From assembly GCA_003586005.1 (NCBI GenBank), contig NSKI01000007.1, positions 1 to 64,000 of the forward strand: a stretch of 64,000 nt of DNA, in the 5' to 3' direction. The position numbers and the translations under genes were made by a program. Source of the DNA: Haloplasmatales bacterium 4B. Lineage in GTDB: Bacteria > Bacillota_I > Bacilli_A > Haloplasmatales > Haloplasmataceae. The notes beneath the pieces were generated by a model. That model was not told where the DNA came from. It saw only the letters and a list, made by a program, of their open reading frames with translations, and did not search any database. Below, in pieces: positions 1 to 8,602 of the stretch; within the stretch, counting starts at the first letter, position 1; each line of letters starts with the position of its first letter.

Positions 1-140
1 GATATAAACATTGTTGTAAAACTAATTAAAATAATATTATAAATAAAAAAACTCTTATATAATGCATCATTAACATCATTAAAACTATCGTTTTGAAAAC
101 CATTAAACAATTTAGATTTTTTTTCACCCAAGACAATCAC
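1..140 (-). CDS. Partial CDS, putative membrane protein (3' end outside the window)
   Basis: A minus-strand reading frame is open from a GTG at 140 to the window edge, giving about 46 residues; a TTG at 131 is an alternative start. The first 30 residues are polar (EKKSKLFNGF), then a hydrophobic stretch rich in F and I begins (FFIYNIILISFTTMFI), as in a membrane protein. No strong ribosome binding site is visible and I do not recognise the family. It lies downstream of the CwlD-like gene on the same strand, with a 9-bp inverted repeat in the gap. Confidence 0.4.
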   Translation of the reverse strand, partial: MIVLGEKKSKLFNGFQNDSFNDVNDALYKSFFIYNIILISFTTMFI

Positions 141-141
141 C

Positions 142-170
142 CACTTATTAAGATTACTATATAATAAGTG
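142..170. repeat. 9-bp inverted repeat upstream of the partial gene
   Basis: cacttatta (142-150) and taataagtg (162-170) are perfect inverted repeats around an 11-nt spacer. No T-run follows on the minus strand, so it is not a clear terminator for the CwlD-like gene. It could be an operator for the partial gene, but the sequence is AT-rich and chance is possible. Confidence 0.3.
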
Positions 171-201
171 AAAATTTTAAATTGGTGACAATTCTCTTTA
201 T

Positions 202-876
202 TTAATTACTGCCTTCTGATAAAAATCTTATAATACCTAAATAAATTGCGAAAGCTAATTTATCCTGATATTTTACCTGTTTTAATAAATTTGCTTCATA
301 AGGGTTGGAAATAAAACCTGCTTCTATTAATGCTCCAGGAACACTTAATTTTTTAAATAAATAAAGGGTTTTCACCTCCTTTTCTTTTCGATTTGTATTT
401 TTAAGAATTTCTATAATACTTAGTTGAATATTTTTAGCCAGAATTTTATTCTTTTCAAATTTATTATAATAAAAAGTCTGTGCTCCACTCCATCTAGGGT
501 TTGGAAGAGAATTCATGTGAATTGAAACAAATAAATCAGCATTTGCGTTATTTATCAAATCTATCCGTTTATCTAAATCTCTTTTTTTCTTCGTTCCTCT
601 TCCTGGTGTTACAAAATCAATATCAGTCTCGCGTGACATAATGACATTTATCCCAGCTTGCTCAAGGTAACTTCTTAGCCGCAAAGATATAACTAAATTC
701 AATTCTTTCTCAATAATTCCGTTGCCTTTTGCGCCACCATCATAACCTCCATGTCCAGGGTCTATAAAAACCGTATAACTAATAGATGAAGGGTTAGCAG
801 CTACATTGTTTATTTTTACAATTAAAAAAAAGAAAAACATTAACACTAATACTAAGTTTTTTATCAATCTCTTCAT
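202..876 (-). CDS. cwlD: N-acetylmuramoyl-L-alanine amidase, CwlD-like
   Basis: This is an Amidase_3 zinc hydrolase that cleaves the amide bond between MurNAc and the stem peptide. In Bacillus the 237-residue CwlD starts formation of muramic-delta-lactam in spore cortex. The 224-residue protein has an N-terminal hydrophobic signal/anchor (about 1-27), then the catalytic domain: zinc ligands H42 in DPGHGG, E56 in GIIEKE and H120 in SIHMNS, and catalytic E185 in ALIEAGFISN. The start at 876 follows an AGGTGA-type site. Short length, single domain and lack of a cell-wall binding repeat favour CwlD over vegetative amidases; the spore role is inferred from family and from yunB and a yjcZ-type gene elsewhere in the window. 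Confidence 0.85.
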   Translation of the reverse strand: MKRLIKNLVLVLMFFFFLIVKINNVAANPSSISYTVFIDPGHGGYDGGAKGNGIIEKELNLVISLRLRSYLEQAGINVIMSRETDIDFVTPGRGTKKKRDLDKRIDLINNANADLFVSIHMNSLPNPRWSGAQTFYYNKFEKNKILAKNIQLSIIEILKNTNRKEKEVKTLYLFKKLSVPGALIEAGFISNPYEANLLKQVKYQDKLAFAIYLGIIRFLSEGSN

Positions 877-934
877 AAAATCACCTAATAATATTATGTG
901 TTAATGTTTAGCTAACTTAAACAAGCATTTTTTG

Positions 935-2278
935 TTATTTTTTATTTAATCTTTGTTTTAAAGATTTAGTTAAATCTTCATAACCAGGTTTCCCTAGTAA
1001 GGCAAACATATTTTTCTTATAAGCTTCAACACCTGGTTGATCAAATGGATTTACACCTAGTAAATAACCAGAAATTGCACATGCTTTTTCAAAGAAATAA
1101 ACTAAATATCCAAATCCAAATGCATCTAAGCGTTTAATATTAATAATAAGATTTGGTACTCCACCATCAACATGAGCAAGTAATGTTCCCATGAAGGCGT
1201 TTTTATTAACGTAGTCGATAGAATTACCTGCTAAGTAATTTAAACCATCTAGGTCAATCTTTTCCTTTTTAATTTCTAGGCTATGACGTGGTTCTAGAAC
1301 ATTAATTACAGTCTCAAATAAATCACGACGCCCTGATTGAATGTACTGACCTAGTGAATGTAAATCAGTTGAAAAGTTAGCTGTTGCTGGAAATATACCT
1401 TTATTATCTTTTCCTTCTGATTCACCAAAAAGTTGTTTCCACCATTCACCTAAATATTGTAATGAAGGTTCGTAATTAACTAATAATTCAATCGTTTTTC
1501 CTTTTTGATATAGGCAATTTCTTAAAACAGCATATTGATAAACTTCATTATCTTCTAAATTTGATGTAGAATATTTATTCATTGCTTTATTAGCGCCATC
1601 AATCATCTCTAAGATATTTATGCCACTAACTGCAATTGGTAGTAAACCTACAGGCGTTAATACTGAATACCTTCCACCAATATCATCAGGAACGATAAAT
1701 GTTTGATAATTTTCTTCTGTAGCTAGCTGTTTTAAAGCGCCTTTCGCTTTATCTGTAGTCACATAAATTCTGTCACGACTACCTTCAATACCATATTTTT
1801 CAACAAGTAATTTTTTCAACACTCTAAAAGCGATTGCTGGTTCGGTAGTAGTTCCAGATTTAGAAATTACATTTATTGAAAAATCAGTATCTTTCAAAAC
1901 ATCAATTAAGTCATGCAAATAACTAGATGAAATATTTTGACCAGCAAATAATACCTTAACATCATTTTTAAGTTGATAGAAATGATGATTTAAAAGTTCA
2001 ATTGCAGCTTTTGCACCTAAATAAGAGCCACCAATACCAATAACAACTAATATTTTAGAAGAATTACGAATTTTCTCAGCTGCTAATTGGATAGATTTAA
2101 ATTCTTCACGATTATAATTTTCTGGCAAATCTAACCAGCCTAGAAACTCATTTCCTGCTCCAGATTTTTCATGTAATTTTTTATGAGCCACTTCAACAAA
2201 CGATCTATAATAATCTAATTCGTGTCTAGATACAACATTTTCCGCATTTGTATAATCAAGTTTAATAAAATTATCCAC
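935..2278 (-). CDS. pgi: Glucose-6-phosphate isomerase
   Basis: Cytosolic phosphoglucose isomerase interconverting glucose 6-phosphate and fructose 6-phosphate. The 447-residue length matches the short Bacillus-type enzyme. Visible motifs are the SIS-type phosphate-binding segments [16 protein letters not shown] and [10 protein letters not shown], the family signature [14 protein letters not shown], and the C-terminal signature around [14 protein letters not shown]. Translation starts at GTG 2278 after a good GGAGGT site. Nine bases upstream lies the S1-domain gene, the same pairing as yugI and pgi (yugL) in Bacillus, so the two are probably cotranscribed. Confidence 0.97.
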   Translation of the reverse strand: MDNFIKLDYTNAENVVSRHELDYYRSFVEVAHKKLHEKSGAGNEFLGWLDLPENYNREEFKSIQLAAEKIRNSSKILVVIGIGGSYLGAKAAIELLNHHFYQLKNDVKVLFAGQNISSSYLHDLIDVLKDTDFSINVISKSGTTTEPAIAFRVLKKLLVEKYGIEGSRDRIYVTTDKAKGALKQLATEENYQTFIVPDDIGGRYSVLTPVGLLPIAVSGINILEMIDGANKAMNKYSTSNLEDNEVYQYAVLRNCLYQKGKTIELLVNYEPSLQYLGEWWKQLFGESEGKDNKGIFPATANFSTDLHSLGQYIQSGRRDLFETVINVLEPRHSLEIKKEKIDLDGLNYLAGNSIDYVNKNAFMGTLLAHVDGGVPNLIINIKRLDAFGFGYLVYFFEKACAISGYLLGVNPFDQPGVEAYKKNMFALLGKPGYEDLTKSLKQRLNKK

Positions 2279-2287
2279 GATGACCTC

Positions 2288-2641
2288 CTACTTTTTTACT
2301 TTAGTAACTTTTTCTATCATGATTTTTAAACTATGAAACCCACTTGGAGTTTCCTCAATATTTTTATTTCGCTTTTTTTGTTTTTCTTGAAAATGGGAGT
2401 AATAGTTTTGTGCCTGTTTTAAACTTAATTTAGCATTATTAGCTTCATCATTCACTTCCAAAATTTTGACTCTAATAACTTCACCTAGTTTAACATAATC
2501 ATTAATGTCTCTAACAAAATCATCAGTTAGTTCAGAAATATGAATTAATCCGTCAATGTTATTATTTAACTTAACAAATACTCCATAAGGTTGAATTCCA
2601 GTAACTTTGCCTCTAACGACACTCCCTTCTTTTAACGCCAT
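2288..2641 (-). CDS. yugI: S1 RNA-binding domain protein, YugI/GSP13-like
   Basis: A 117-residue protein made almost wholly of one S1 OB-fold domain (about 1-75), with the typical GKVTGIQPYGVFVKL start and IHISEL core, followed by a lysine-rich tail. The Bacillus homologue YugI (general stress protein 13) binds ribosomes or RNA. ATG 2641 is preceded by AGAGGTG. It is the first gene of a probable two-gene unit with pgi and has its own promoter just upstream. Confidence 0.88.
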   Translation of the reverse strand: MALKEGSVVRGKVTGIQPYGVFVKLNNNIDGLIHISELTDDFVRDINDYVKLGEVIRVKILEVNDEANNAKLSLKQAQNYYSHFQEKQKKRNKNIEETPSGFHSLKIMIEKVTKVKK

Positions 2642-2673
2642 ATATACACCTCTATTCTAAAAATCCAATTATT

Positions 2674-2701
2674 ATTATATCACAAACAATAATAAAGTTA
2701 A
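2674..2701 (-). promoter_or_regulatory. Predicted sigma-A promoter of yugI-pgi
   Basis: On the minus strand a perfect TATAAT -10 (2674-2679) is separated by 16 bp from TTAACT (2696-2701), placing a start about 25 bases upstream of the yugI site. The rest of the 2642-2874 gap is AT-rich and shows no gene or strong hairpin. Confidence 0.5.
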
Positions 2702-2874
2702 AATCATAGCCCATATTTTCCAAAGATTATTAGAAATATAATTTTTTTATTATTATAAGAACATTTTTTGAATTATGCTAATTTAAAAAGACAAATAGAG
2801 AAGTACCTAATATAGAAATATTATTATTTAATACATTATAATTATTAATCGAAACTTTAATAATATAAATTTTT

Positions 2875-3870
2875 TTACTTACCTTTCAAAGTTGAATTAA
2901 ATACTGCATTGTTTTTTTTATCAGGATTTAAAAATCCATAAATACTATTTATACCAATAACAGCTTCTCCGAACCCACAAGTTATCATTTTAACTTTACC
3001 AGGATAAATACAAGCATCACCAGCTGCATAAATACCCGAAATATTTGTTTGTTGATTTGAATCCACTAACAAACTACGACTTTCAAGTTCTAAATCCCAA
3101 GTTTCAATTGGGCCTAAAGAACTTAAAAAACCAAACAACACTATTACATCATCAACTTCCAATTCTTTAACTGCTTCATTATCAAGCGATTTTATATAAA
3201 CTTTTTTTACTTCACCTCGAGAACCTACTAACTTGTCAACTGTATAATTTGTTAACACATTCACTTTAGAATTCTTCATTGTTTCAACACTATGCTCATG
3301 TGCTCTAAATTTTTCGCGTCTGTGAACAATAGTAACGCTACTTGCTACATCATTTAACATATTAGCCCAATCGACTGCTGAATCACCGCCACCGAAAATA
3401 ACAACCTTTTTATCTTTGAATCGTTCAATGTCATTTACAAAGTAATAAATATTATAAAATTCCTGTTCATTTGGTAATTCTAATGTTCTAGCTTGAAAAG
3501 CGCCTTTGCCAGCTGTAATAAGCACTGTTTTAGTATAGTGACAGGATTTATCAGTACATATTTCTAAAATACCTTCTATATTATTTCTGCGAACATAATT
3601 AACTCTTTCATTTAAAACAATTTCGATATTATCCTCAACAGTATCCATTTGTTTTTTTAAATTTTCAACTAACTTTTCTGCTTTAATTCCAGGAAAACCT
3701 GGAATATCATAAATAAATTTACCTGGATATAATGCTTGAAGTTGTCCACCTAATTCTGGTAAAGAATCAATTATCTTCACATTTAGTTTTCGAAGTGATG
3801 CATAAAAAGCTGCATACATTCCAACTGGTCCTGCTCCAATAATTGTCAAATCATAAGCATTGTCAATCAT
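2875..3870 (-). CDS. fnr: Ferredoxin--NADP(+) reductase, thioredoxin-reductase-like (YumC type)
   Basis: Flavoenzyme that moves electrons between NADPH and ferredoxin/flavodoxin. It carries the N-terminal FAD dinucleotide motif GAGPVGMYAAFYAS, the FNR-type GGQLQALYPGKFIYDIPGFP segment, a central NADPH motif FGGGDSAVDWA followed by HRREKFRAHEH, and the C-terminal FAD-binding AAGDACIYPGKVKMI. It has no CxxC active site, which separates it from true thioredoxin reductase. ATG 3870 lies 6 bases after AAAGGTG; an in-frame GTG nine bases upstream would overlap that site, so 3870 is preferred (331 residues). In this anaerobe it may link the ferredoxin pool to NADP. Confidence 0.93.
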   Translation of the reverse strand: MIDNAYDLTIIGAGPVGMYAAFYASLRKLNVKIIDSLPELGGQLQALYPGKFIYDIPGFPGIKAEKLVENLKKQMDTVEDNIEIVLNERVNYVRRNNIEGILEICTDKSCHYTKTVLITAGKGAFQARTLELPNEQEFYNIYYFVNDIERFKDKKVVIFGGGDSAVDWANMLNDVASSVTIVHRREKFRAHEHSVETMKNSKVNVLTNYTVDKLVGSRGEVKKVYIKSLDNEAVKELEVDDVIVLFGFLSSLGPIETWDLELESRSLLVDSNQQTNISGIYAAGDACIYPGKVKMITCGFGEAVIGINSIYGFLNPDKKNNAVFNSTLKGK

Positions 3871-3937
3871 TTGTATCACCTTTCTTTGTTTTATTATATT
3901 TTAGCATGTTTTATAGAAATTAATTAATAAAATGCTC

Positions 3938-3961
3938 AAAAAAAAAAGGATTAAAAATCCT
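3938..3961 (-). terminator. Rho-independent terminator of pgpA
   Basis: On the minus strand a 6-bp AGGATT/AATCCT stem (3947-3961) with a 3-nt loop is followed by a run of nine or ten T. It lies 12 bases past the pgpA stop. Confidence 0.6.
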
Positions 3962-3972
3962 ATATAAATTTA

Positions 3973-4461
3973 TCACCTTGTGTGAGCAATTCTACTAGCT
4001 GCTGCAGCTGCTATCGCTCCCACAATGTCATCGAGAAATGTGTTACACCTATTTGGTGTTTTCCCCAATTTATCAACTTCACCAATAATACCAACTTTTA
4101 ATTTATCAATATAACCAAAATTAGTTAAACCAATTGAGCCATAGACATTAACAATTGAATATGCCAGTACTTCATCAATACCATATAAAGAATAATCATT
4201 CATTAATAATGATTTTAAAGGTTCTTCAATATGCCCTTGTTCCGCTAACACATCGATTGTTACTCCAGTTAATACAGCATTTAGTACCTCTCTTTTATTT
4301 AAAACATTATTAACATGATCTAAACATTCATCAATGGTTAAATTATCATAATATTGCTTTTGAATCTCTAAAGTAATTTTCGCAATATCAATTAATTTAA
4401 CTCCACGTTGTTCTAATAAATCAATCGCTTTATTTCTTATTACTTCGTAATCAACATTCAT
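3973..4461 (-). CDS. pgpA: Phosphatidylglycerophosphatase A family protein (YutG-like)
   Basis: PgpA-fold protein of 162 residues that in the family dephosphorylates phosphatidylglycerophosphate during phospholipid synthesis. The diagnostic C-terminal segment TFLDDIVGAIAAAAASRIAHTR and the GxxxEVDKLGKTPNR region are present; unlike proteobacterial PgpA the protein is soluble-looking, as in the Bacillus YutG group. It sits in the same yumC/yutI/yutF neighbourhood as in Bacillus. The exact substrate in YutG-type members is less certain than the fold. Confidence 0.82.
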   Translation of the reverse strand: MNVDYEVIRNKAIDLLEQRGVKLIDIAKITLEIQKQYYDNLTIDECLDHVNNVLNKREVLNAVLTGVTIDVLAEQGHIEEPLKSLLMNDYSLYGIDEVLAYSIVNVYGSIGLTNFGYIDKLKVGIIGEVDKLGKTPNRCNTFLDDIVGAIAAAAASRIAHTR

Positions 4462-4523
4462 TTACTAAACCTTCTTTCAAATTTCTAGACTTCTTGCATA
4501 TACTTTATTGAAGGGGTGATAAT

Positions 4524-4964
4524 ATGAAATCAAATAAAAATTCGCTAATTGAATATTTTAATTACGATTTGGAGAAAGCACTTGATGAATTTAATAATTA
4601 TTATGTCTTAAAATCACCAAAAATACCATTAAATATTCAAGTTCTTTATCTTTATTTTTCCCATCTAGCAGAAAATAGTTTAGCGTTTTTAATAAACTAT
4701 AACTATAACATCAAAAGTGCTGTTGATATTATTAATATGCCTATTATATATATTAAACCACTTTCCGAGGTAGAAATATATAATTTTTTACAAAAATATC
4801 AAATAAACCCGAGACATTTTTATGGTTTAGTTGGATTTTCTTTATATTTCTTTGAGTTTTTTCTTCAATATATCAAATATAATAACGACAAATATTTGTT
4901 TGAATTATATAAAAATATTCCAATAATTGAAGATAATTTAAAGTTAATTCGCAAATTTTTATAA
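4524..4964 (+). CDS. Hypothetical protein, 146 residues
   Basis: An isolated plus-strand gene in a minus-strand neighbourhood. ATG 4524 follows a good AAGGGGTG site. The product is acidic/aromatic with many N, Y, F and I residues, no signal peptide, no cysteines or histidine cluster, and predicted mostly helical with amphipathic repeats (around 30-60 and 85-115). It faces pgpA divergently across 62 bases and ends 24 bases from the convergent nfu gene. I do not recognise the family; codon use looks like its neighbours. Confidence 0.6.
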   Translation: MKSNKNSLIEYFNYDLEKALDEFNNYYVLKSPKIPLNIQVLYLYFSHLAENSLAFLINYNYNIKSAVDIINMPIIYIKPLSEVEIYNFLQKYQINPRHFYGLVGFSLYFFEFFLQYIKYNNDKYLFELYKNIPIIEDNLKLIRKFL

Positions 4965-4985
4965 AAAAGTGTTTCATCTAGAAAC
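4963..4985 (-). terminator. Weak terminator after nfu
   Basis: A short GTTTC/GAAAC stem (4971-4985) with a 5-nt loop is followed on the minus strand by ACTTTTTT. It lies directly after the nfu stop and overlaps the end of the convergent gene. Confidence 0.35.
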
Positions 4986-4988
4986 GAT

Positions 4989-5219
4989 TTAAAAGATTTG
5001 TTCAACGGCAATAACTCCTGGTACTTCTTCAACTAAAATTTGTTCAATAACATCATAAACTGTTGAATCTGAAGCCGAACATCCAACGCAAGCTCCTAAT
5101 AATTTAACATAAACTAAACCATCTTCGAACTTCACAAATTCAACATCTCCACCATCTCGTTGAATATAAGGACGAATTTTCCCTAATATTTCAACAACTT
5201 GTTTTTCTATTCCATCCAT
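4989..5219 (-). CDS. nfu: NifU C-terminal-like Fe-S scaffold protein (YutI-like)
   Basis: A 76-residue stand-alone Nfu domain that binds a [4Fe-4S] cluster between two subunits and passes it to target enzymes. The family core RDGGDVEFVKFEDGLVYVKL and the cluster motif ACVGCSASDST (CxxC) are intact. It is shorter than Bacillus YutI (111 residues). It complements the sufCDSUB operon further along, and the many Fe-S enzymes here (PFOR, hydrogenase, radical SAM) are likely clients. Confidence 0.92.
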   Translation of the reverse strand: MDGIEKQVVEILGKIRPYIQRDGGDVEFVKFEDGLVYVKLLGACVGCSASDSTVYDVIEQILVEEVPGVIAVEQIF

Positions 5220-5362
5220 TTATGCCACTCCTTTACTAAACAGTTTTTATTATATGTCAATTTATTTCAATTGTCTACTAAAACACTCTAATAAACAAAT
5301 TTAATACTATTATTGCCATTAATAAAAATTAGCATACATTTTATGGAGTTTTTTATTAAGTA

Positions 5363-5409
5363 TTAATCCACCAGCTAAACTGGTGGATTAATATCCACCC
5401 TAGGTGGAT
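5363..5409. repeat. Two adjacent perfect hairpins built on CCACC/GGTGG
   Basis: Just past the yutF stop, a 12-bp stem (5363-5374 with 5380-5391, loop ctaaa) is followed two bases later by a 7-bp stem (5393-5399 with 5403-5409). Both use the same TCCACC/GGTGGA core. Neither is followed by a proper T-run on either strand, although the GTTATTTT after 5409 on plus is weakly T-rich. They may act as a 3' end stabiliser for yutF mRNA or be a repeat remnant. Confidence 0.5.
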
Positions 5410-5410
5410 G

Positions 5411-6166
5411 TTATTTTAACTCAGACAAGTCCTTTACCATTATTGTTGGTTTAATAGTATAATTTTCTAAATCTGTCTTTTTCATTATTCCTGTTTCCAC
5501 AAAAATACTACTAATACCAAATTGGTGTGCACCTAATATATCTGTAAAATAATTATCTCCAATCATAGCTACATCTTCTTTATTTAAAGCTAATTTTTCT
5601 AACCCATATTCAAACATCTCTAATTGTGGCTTTCCCATATAAAGTGGCTCAACCTGGGTTGTAGCTTCAATTAATTTACAAATTGCACCATTTCCGGGGA
5701 CCATCCCTGTATCCTTTAACAGTCGCATATCGCTATTTGTAGAGATAAATTTTGCACCATTTAATATTTCTTGACATGCTGCTGCTAATTTAGCAAAATT
5801 AACATGCATATCTAACCCAACTACGACATAATCTGCAGAATCATCCACAATCAAGAAATTATTTTTTTCTAACTCAGTCCTAATCCCAGTCATTCCGATT
5901 AAAAATACTTTAGCATCTTTATTTTCCTTTTTAAGATAGTTTACAGTTACTTCACTTGAAGTTATGATATTTTCTTCATTTACTTTATAACCTATTGAAT
6001 TTAAATGTTCACATACCTCAGTTGTTGTTCTTGATGAATTATTAGTAACAAAACAATACTTTATGTTTTCTTGATTTAACTTAAGAATAAAGTCTCTACA
6101 AGTTGGGATTACTTTGTTACCTAAATAGGCAACACCGTCTAAATCAATTAAATAACCTTTATACAT
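5411..6166 (-). CDS. yutF: HAD-IIA sugar-phosphatase-like hydrolase (YutF/NagD family)
   Basis: HAD superfamily phosphatase of 251 residues. Motif I is LIDLDGVAYLG near the N-terminus, motif II SNNSS-type TNNSSRTT follows, the conserved lysine is in YMGKPQLEMF, and motif III is MIGDNYFTDILGA. Length and motifs match Bacillus YutF and NagD-type phosphatases with a C2 cap; the substrate is unknown, small sugar or nucleotide monophosphates being typical. The start overlaps the end of yutD by eight bases, so the pair is translationally coupled. Confidence 0.88.
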   Translation of the reverse strand: MYKGYLIDLDGVAYLGNKVIPTCRDFILKLNQENIKYCFVTNNSSRTTTEVCEHLNSIGYKVNEENIITSSEVTVNYLKKENKDAKVFLIGMTGIRTELEKNNFLIVDDSADYVVVGLDMHVNFAKLAAACQEILNGAKFISTNSDMRLLKDTGMVPGNGAICKLIEATTQVEPLYMGKPQLEMFEYGLEKLALNKEDVAMIGDNYFTDILGAHQFGISSIFVETGIMKKTDLENYTIKPTIMVKDLSELK

Positions 6167-6429
6167 TCTTTACTCTTTTAACAATAAAATAAGGACAATT
6201 AAAATTACAAGATTCATTTAGATAATCAGGTATAGTGTTGGCATAGTATGGCGATTCCTTTTGTCTTGTTGTAAAACCTTTTAAACGTAAAATATTTGAA
6301 GACATATCTCCAACAATAACATCATATTTATCTAATGTTTCTGTATACTTTCCTCTAAATAGTTGTTCATCAAAACAATCTCGATATTCTTTTATTAATT
6401 CAAATGTTTTTTTATCAATTACAAACATT
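6159..6429 (-). CDS. yutD: YutD-like protein (DUF1027)
   Basis: A small protein of 89 residues in the YutD family, whose function is unknown. The start is placed at ATG 6429, preceded by AGAGGTGTTATA; a longer in-frame extension to 6476 lacks a ribosome site. Conserved features seen are the FELIKEYRDCFDEQLF region, KYDVIVGD, LRLKGF and the C-terminal CNFNCPYFIVKR with two cysteines. It overlaps yutF as in Bacillus. Confidence 0.8.
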
Positions 6430-6476
6430 ATAACACCTCTAAAATTATTATAACATAACACTAAATAATAATACAA

Positions 6477-7193
6477 TTACTGTTCTAATAAACTACCATC
6501 TGGACCATCATTATCATCATGTGGCGGATTTGAAAAACTACCATTTCCACCAATATAATAATAATGAGGTACACTTCCTTGAATAATTTTTATTAATAAT
6601 GGAGTGGATGTTTCAACTAAAATTTCATCTTTCTGAAATGGTATTGCTACTTGAAACCTAACTTTAGTTTTAATAACAACCTCAATTAAACTATTATTAA
6701 TTCCATATGGTTTAACACTCGAAGCAATGTCAGTATATACACTACCAATTATTCTTAATGATATATTAATATTTGGGCCTAAATTATTAAACACGGGATT
6801 GTCTAAGATCACACCTACTGGAATTTTTAAGCGATTTAATTCATTTTGTTTATCATTTTGTAAATTAAGTAATTCATCTTGAATTTGTTTTGTCATTTTG
6901 GAAATCAATAAATTTATTTGATATACATCAACTACGACACTACTTACAATTCCATTACTTTTAGTTTCCATCATAATAATTTTACTTGTATCAATATTAG
7001 GTACAATTTGATTACTTATTGCCTCATTTATTAATACTGATGAATAGTAATAAGATTTTTGCTTTGCATAAGCTATTAAAGGTGAACGAAGATAAATTTT
7101 AGTCATAATGTAAAGTAATAGAAAAAGCAGAATTAAGAATAAGATTACTTTTTTATAAGTAATTTTTCGCTTTTTACGTCTGTGTCTATGCAT
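6477..7193 (-). CDS. yunB: Sporulation protein YunB-like
   Basis: A 238-residue protein with a basic N-terminus (HRHRRKKRK), one transmembrane helix at about 15-32, and an extracytoplasmic domain matching YunB (254 residues in B. subtilis, expressed in the mother cell under sigma-E). Recognisable segments are SSVLINEAISNQIVP, NGIVSSVVVDVYQINLL, IPVGVILDNPVFNNLGPNI and the TPLLIKIIQGSVPHYY tail. The last 25 residues are rich in G, N, P and D. It lies one base from yunC, as in Bacillus, supporting the call. It implies that the organism carries at least part of the endospore programme. Confidence 0.87.
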   Translation of the reverse strand: MHRHRRKKRKITYKKVILFLILLFLLLYIMTKIYLRSPLIAYAKQKSYYYSSVLINEAISNQIVPNIDTSKIIMMETKSNGIVSSVVVDVYQINLLISKMTKQIQDELLNLQNDKQNELNRLKIPVGVILDNPVFNNLGPNINISLRIIGSVYTDIASSVKPYGINNSLIEVVIKTKVRFQVAIPFQKDEILVETSTPLLIKIIQGSVPHYYYIGGNGSFSNPPHDDNDGPDGSLLEQ

Positions 7194-7194
7194 A

Positions 7195-7503
7195 TTACTG
7201 CAACTTATTTAAAGCGTCTACAACCAACATTCCCGTATTTATCCCTAATTCTTTAGCTGCATCTGTAACCTTTATTAAAGGTGCATTAAGTAACTCTTCT
7301 ATTGTTTTAACACCAATTGCACATCCACAAACAACTTTTCTAGCTTTTAAGTGTGGTTTAGAATCGAAAACATCGACATCAATTGCACTACAACTAAAAT
7401 AACCAATATCATTAGCTATAATAAGCAATGTTGTTTTTGGTAGTTTAATTGTATAAGTAAAAAACGCCCTATTGTTAATGAATATTCTATCTACACGAAA
7501 CAT
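7195..7503 (-). CDS. yunC: YunC-like protein (DUF1805)
   Basis: A 102-residue DUF1805 protein. The family has a known compact alpha/beta fold but no settled function. Conserved parts are IANDIGYFSCSAIDVDVFD, the LKARKVVCGCAIGVKTIEELL motif with a CGC pair, and the terminal INTGMLVVDALNKL. ATG 7503 has a GGAGGGAT site. It is the first gene of a probable yunC-yunB-yutD-yutF operon. Confidence 0.85.
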   Translation of the reverse strand: MFRVDRIFINNRAFFTYTIKLPKTTLLIIANDIGYFSCSAIDVDVFDSKPHLKARKVVCGCAIGVKTIEELLNAPLIKVTDAAKELGINTGMLVVDALNKLQ

Positions 7504-7543
7504 ATAAATCCCTCCCTAAACCTATTATATGCGAGTATATACA

Positions 7544-7570
7544 ATTTTTATATCTGATGTATATAAAAAT
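7544..7570. promoter_or_regulatory. 9-bp inverted repeat in the divergent yunC/CBS gap
   Basis: atttttata (7544-7552) and tataaaaat (7562-7570) form a perfect inverted repeat midway between two divergent genes, the usual place for an operator or overlapping promoters. It is AT-only, so chance cannot be ruled out. Confidence 0.3.
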
Positions 7571-7607
7571 CTGAAGTTACAAAACATATTTATAAGGAGG
7601 TACGAAC

Positions 7608-8081
7608 ATGAAAGCTAGTGAATTAATGACAAAAAGCATCGTTACATTAAAACCACACGACACAATTAAAGATGCATCTATTATGATGTTAGAGCATAAT
7701 GTCGGGTGTATTCCTATTGTTGATGATGATAATCATCCTGTTGGAATAGTAACAGATCGTGACATAATTATTCGTGGTATAGCTCAAAATAATAATGAAA
7801 AAACAAGACTTGAGGATATCATGTCTTCAAGTCTACAAACTATTAGTCCTAACGACGAAATAGGTACATGTACTCATATTATGGGACATAAACAGATTAG
7901 ACGTTTACTTGCAGTAGATGAGAACGAAAAATTAGTTGGTATTTTAGCAATGGCAGATATTTCTACTACTGCCGAAAATGACACAAAAGCGGGAATTGCC
8001 TTATCACAGATTTCATTAAAATCGACTGATATTGAATCTAATCCTCACCATGGTACTGATGTAATGGATTTTCCGTTATAA
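7608..8081 (+). CDS. Tandem CBS-domain protein
   Basis: A 157-residue protein made of two CBS domains (about 7-60 and 72-128), a Bateman module that binds adenine nucleotides. The first begins ELMTKSIVTLKPHDTI and contains VGIVTDRDIIIRG; the second contains VGILAMADIST. It resembles stand-alone Bacillus proteins such as YhcV, whose role is unclear. ATG 7608 follows AAGGAGGT. Its last 44 bases overlap the convergent cyclo-ligase gene tail to tail. Confidence 0.87.
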   Translation: MKASELMTKSIVTLKPHDTIKDASIMMLEHNVGCIPIVDDDNHPVGIVTDRDIIIRGIAQNNNEKTRLEDIMSSSLQTISPNDEIGTCTHIMGHKQIRRLLAVDENEKLVGILAMADISTTAENDTKAGIALSQISLKSTDIESNPHHGTDVMDFPL

Positions 8082-8598
8082 CTTTGTCCATTGGAATATC
8101 AAATCGATCAGTTTGAAAATCACTTAATAATTGAAAGGCAAAACAAACCCCTACTTTTTGATTAATATAACCAACTAAGTAGCGATCATAATACCCTGCC
8201 CCAAAACCCAAACGATATCCTTGCTTTGAAAATCCGATGCCAGGAATGAACATTATATCTATTTCATTCTTAGGCATTTTTTTATTACAATTTGGTTCTA
8301 AAACCTTAAACTTTCCTTCATGAATATCATTAACTGATTCGATAGGATAGAATTCCATTTTTTCTTTACTTAATACTTTTGGAATAACAACGGTTTTATT
8401 ATTTTCAATTAATGAAGTAATTAACGGCCTAAGATCTACTTCATTTCCAATTGGCATATACATGCCAATTACTTGATAATCATCTAGTTTAAGCTCTCTT
8501 TGAATATTTCTAATTATTTTTTTTGAAATTAGAGTTACTTCATTACAGGTCATTTGATCTCTAACTTTTAAAATTTTTTTTCGTAAATCTTTTTTCAT
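8038..8598 (-). CDS. 5-formyltetrahydrofolate cyclo-ligase
   Basis: ATP-dependent enzyme converting 5-formyl-THF to 5,10-methenyl-THF, which keeps the one-carbon pool usable. Family marks are the N-terminal KKDLRKKILKVRDQM, the central GMYMPIGNEVDLRPLI, and the phosphate loop GFSKQGYRLGFGAGYYDRYL with catalytic tyrosines. ATG 8598 is chosen: GGGTGA lies a few bases upstream and the preceding transporter gene stops four bases before, so the two are coupled. An upstream TTG at 8616 is less likely. Usual length, about 186 residues. Confidence 0.92.
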   Translation of the reverse strand: MKKDLRKKILKVRDQMTCNEVTLISKKIIRNIQRELKLDDYQVIGMYMPIGNEVDLRPLITSLIENNKTVVIPKVLSKEKMEFYPIESVNDIHEGKFKVLEPNCNKKMPKNEIDIMFIPGIGFSKQGYRLGFGAGYYDRYLVGYINQKVGVCFAFQLLSDFQTDRFDIPMDKVITENPLHQYHGED

Positions 8599-8602
8599 AC
8601 AA

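Noticed and set aside
6430-6476. Longer N-terminus for YutD
   Set aside because: The extension lacks a ribosome site and family similarity starts at the MFVIDKKTF methionine, which has one.
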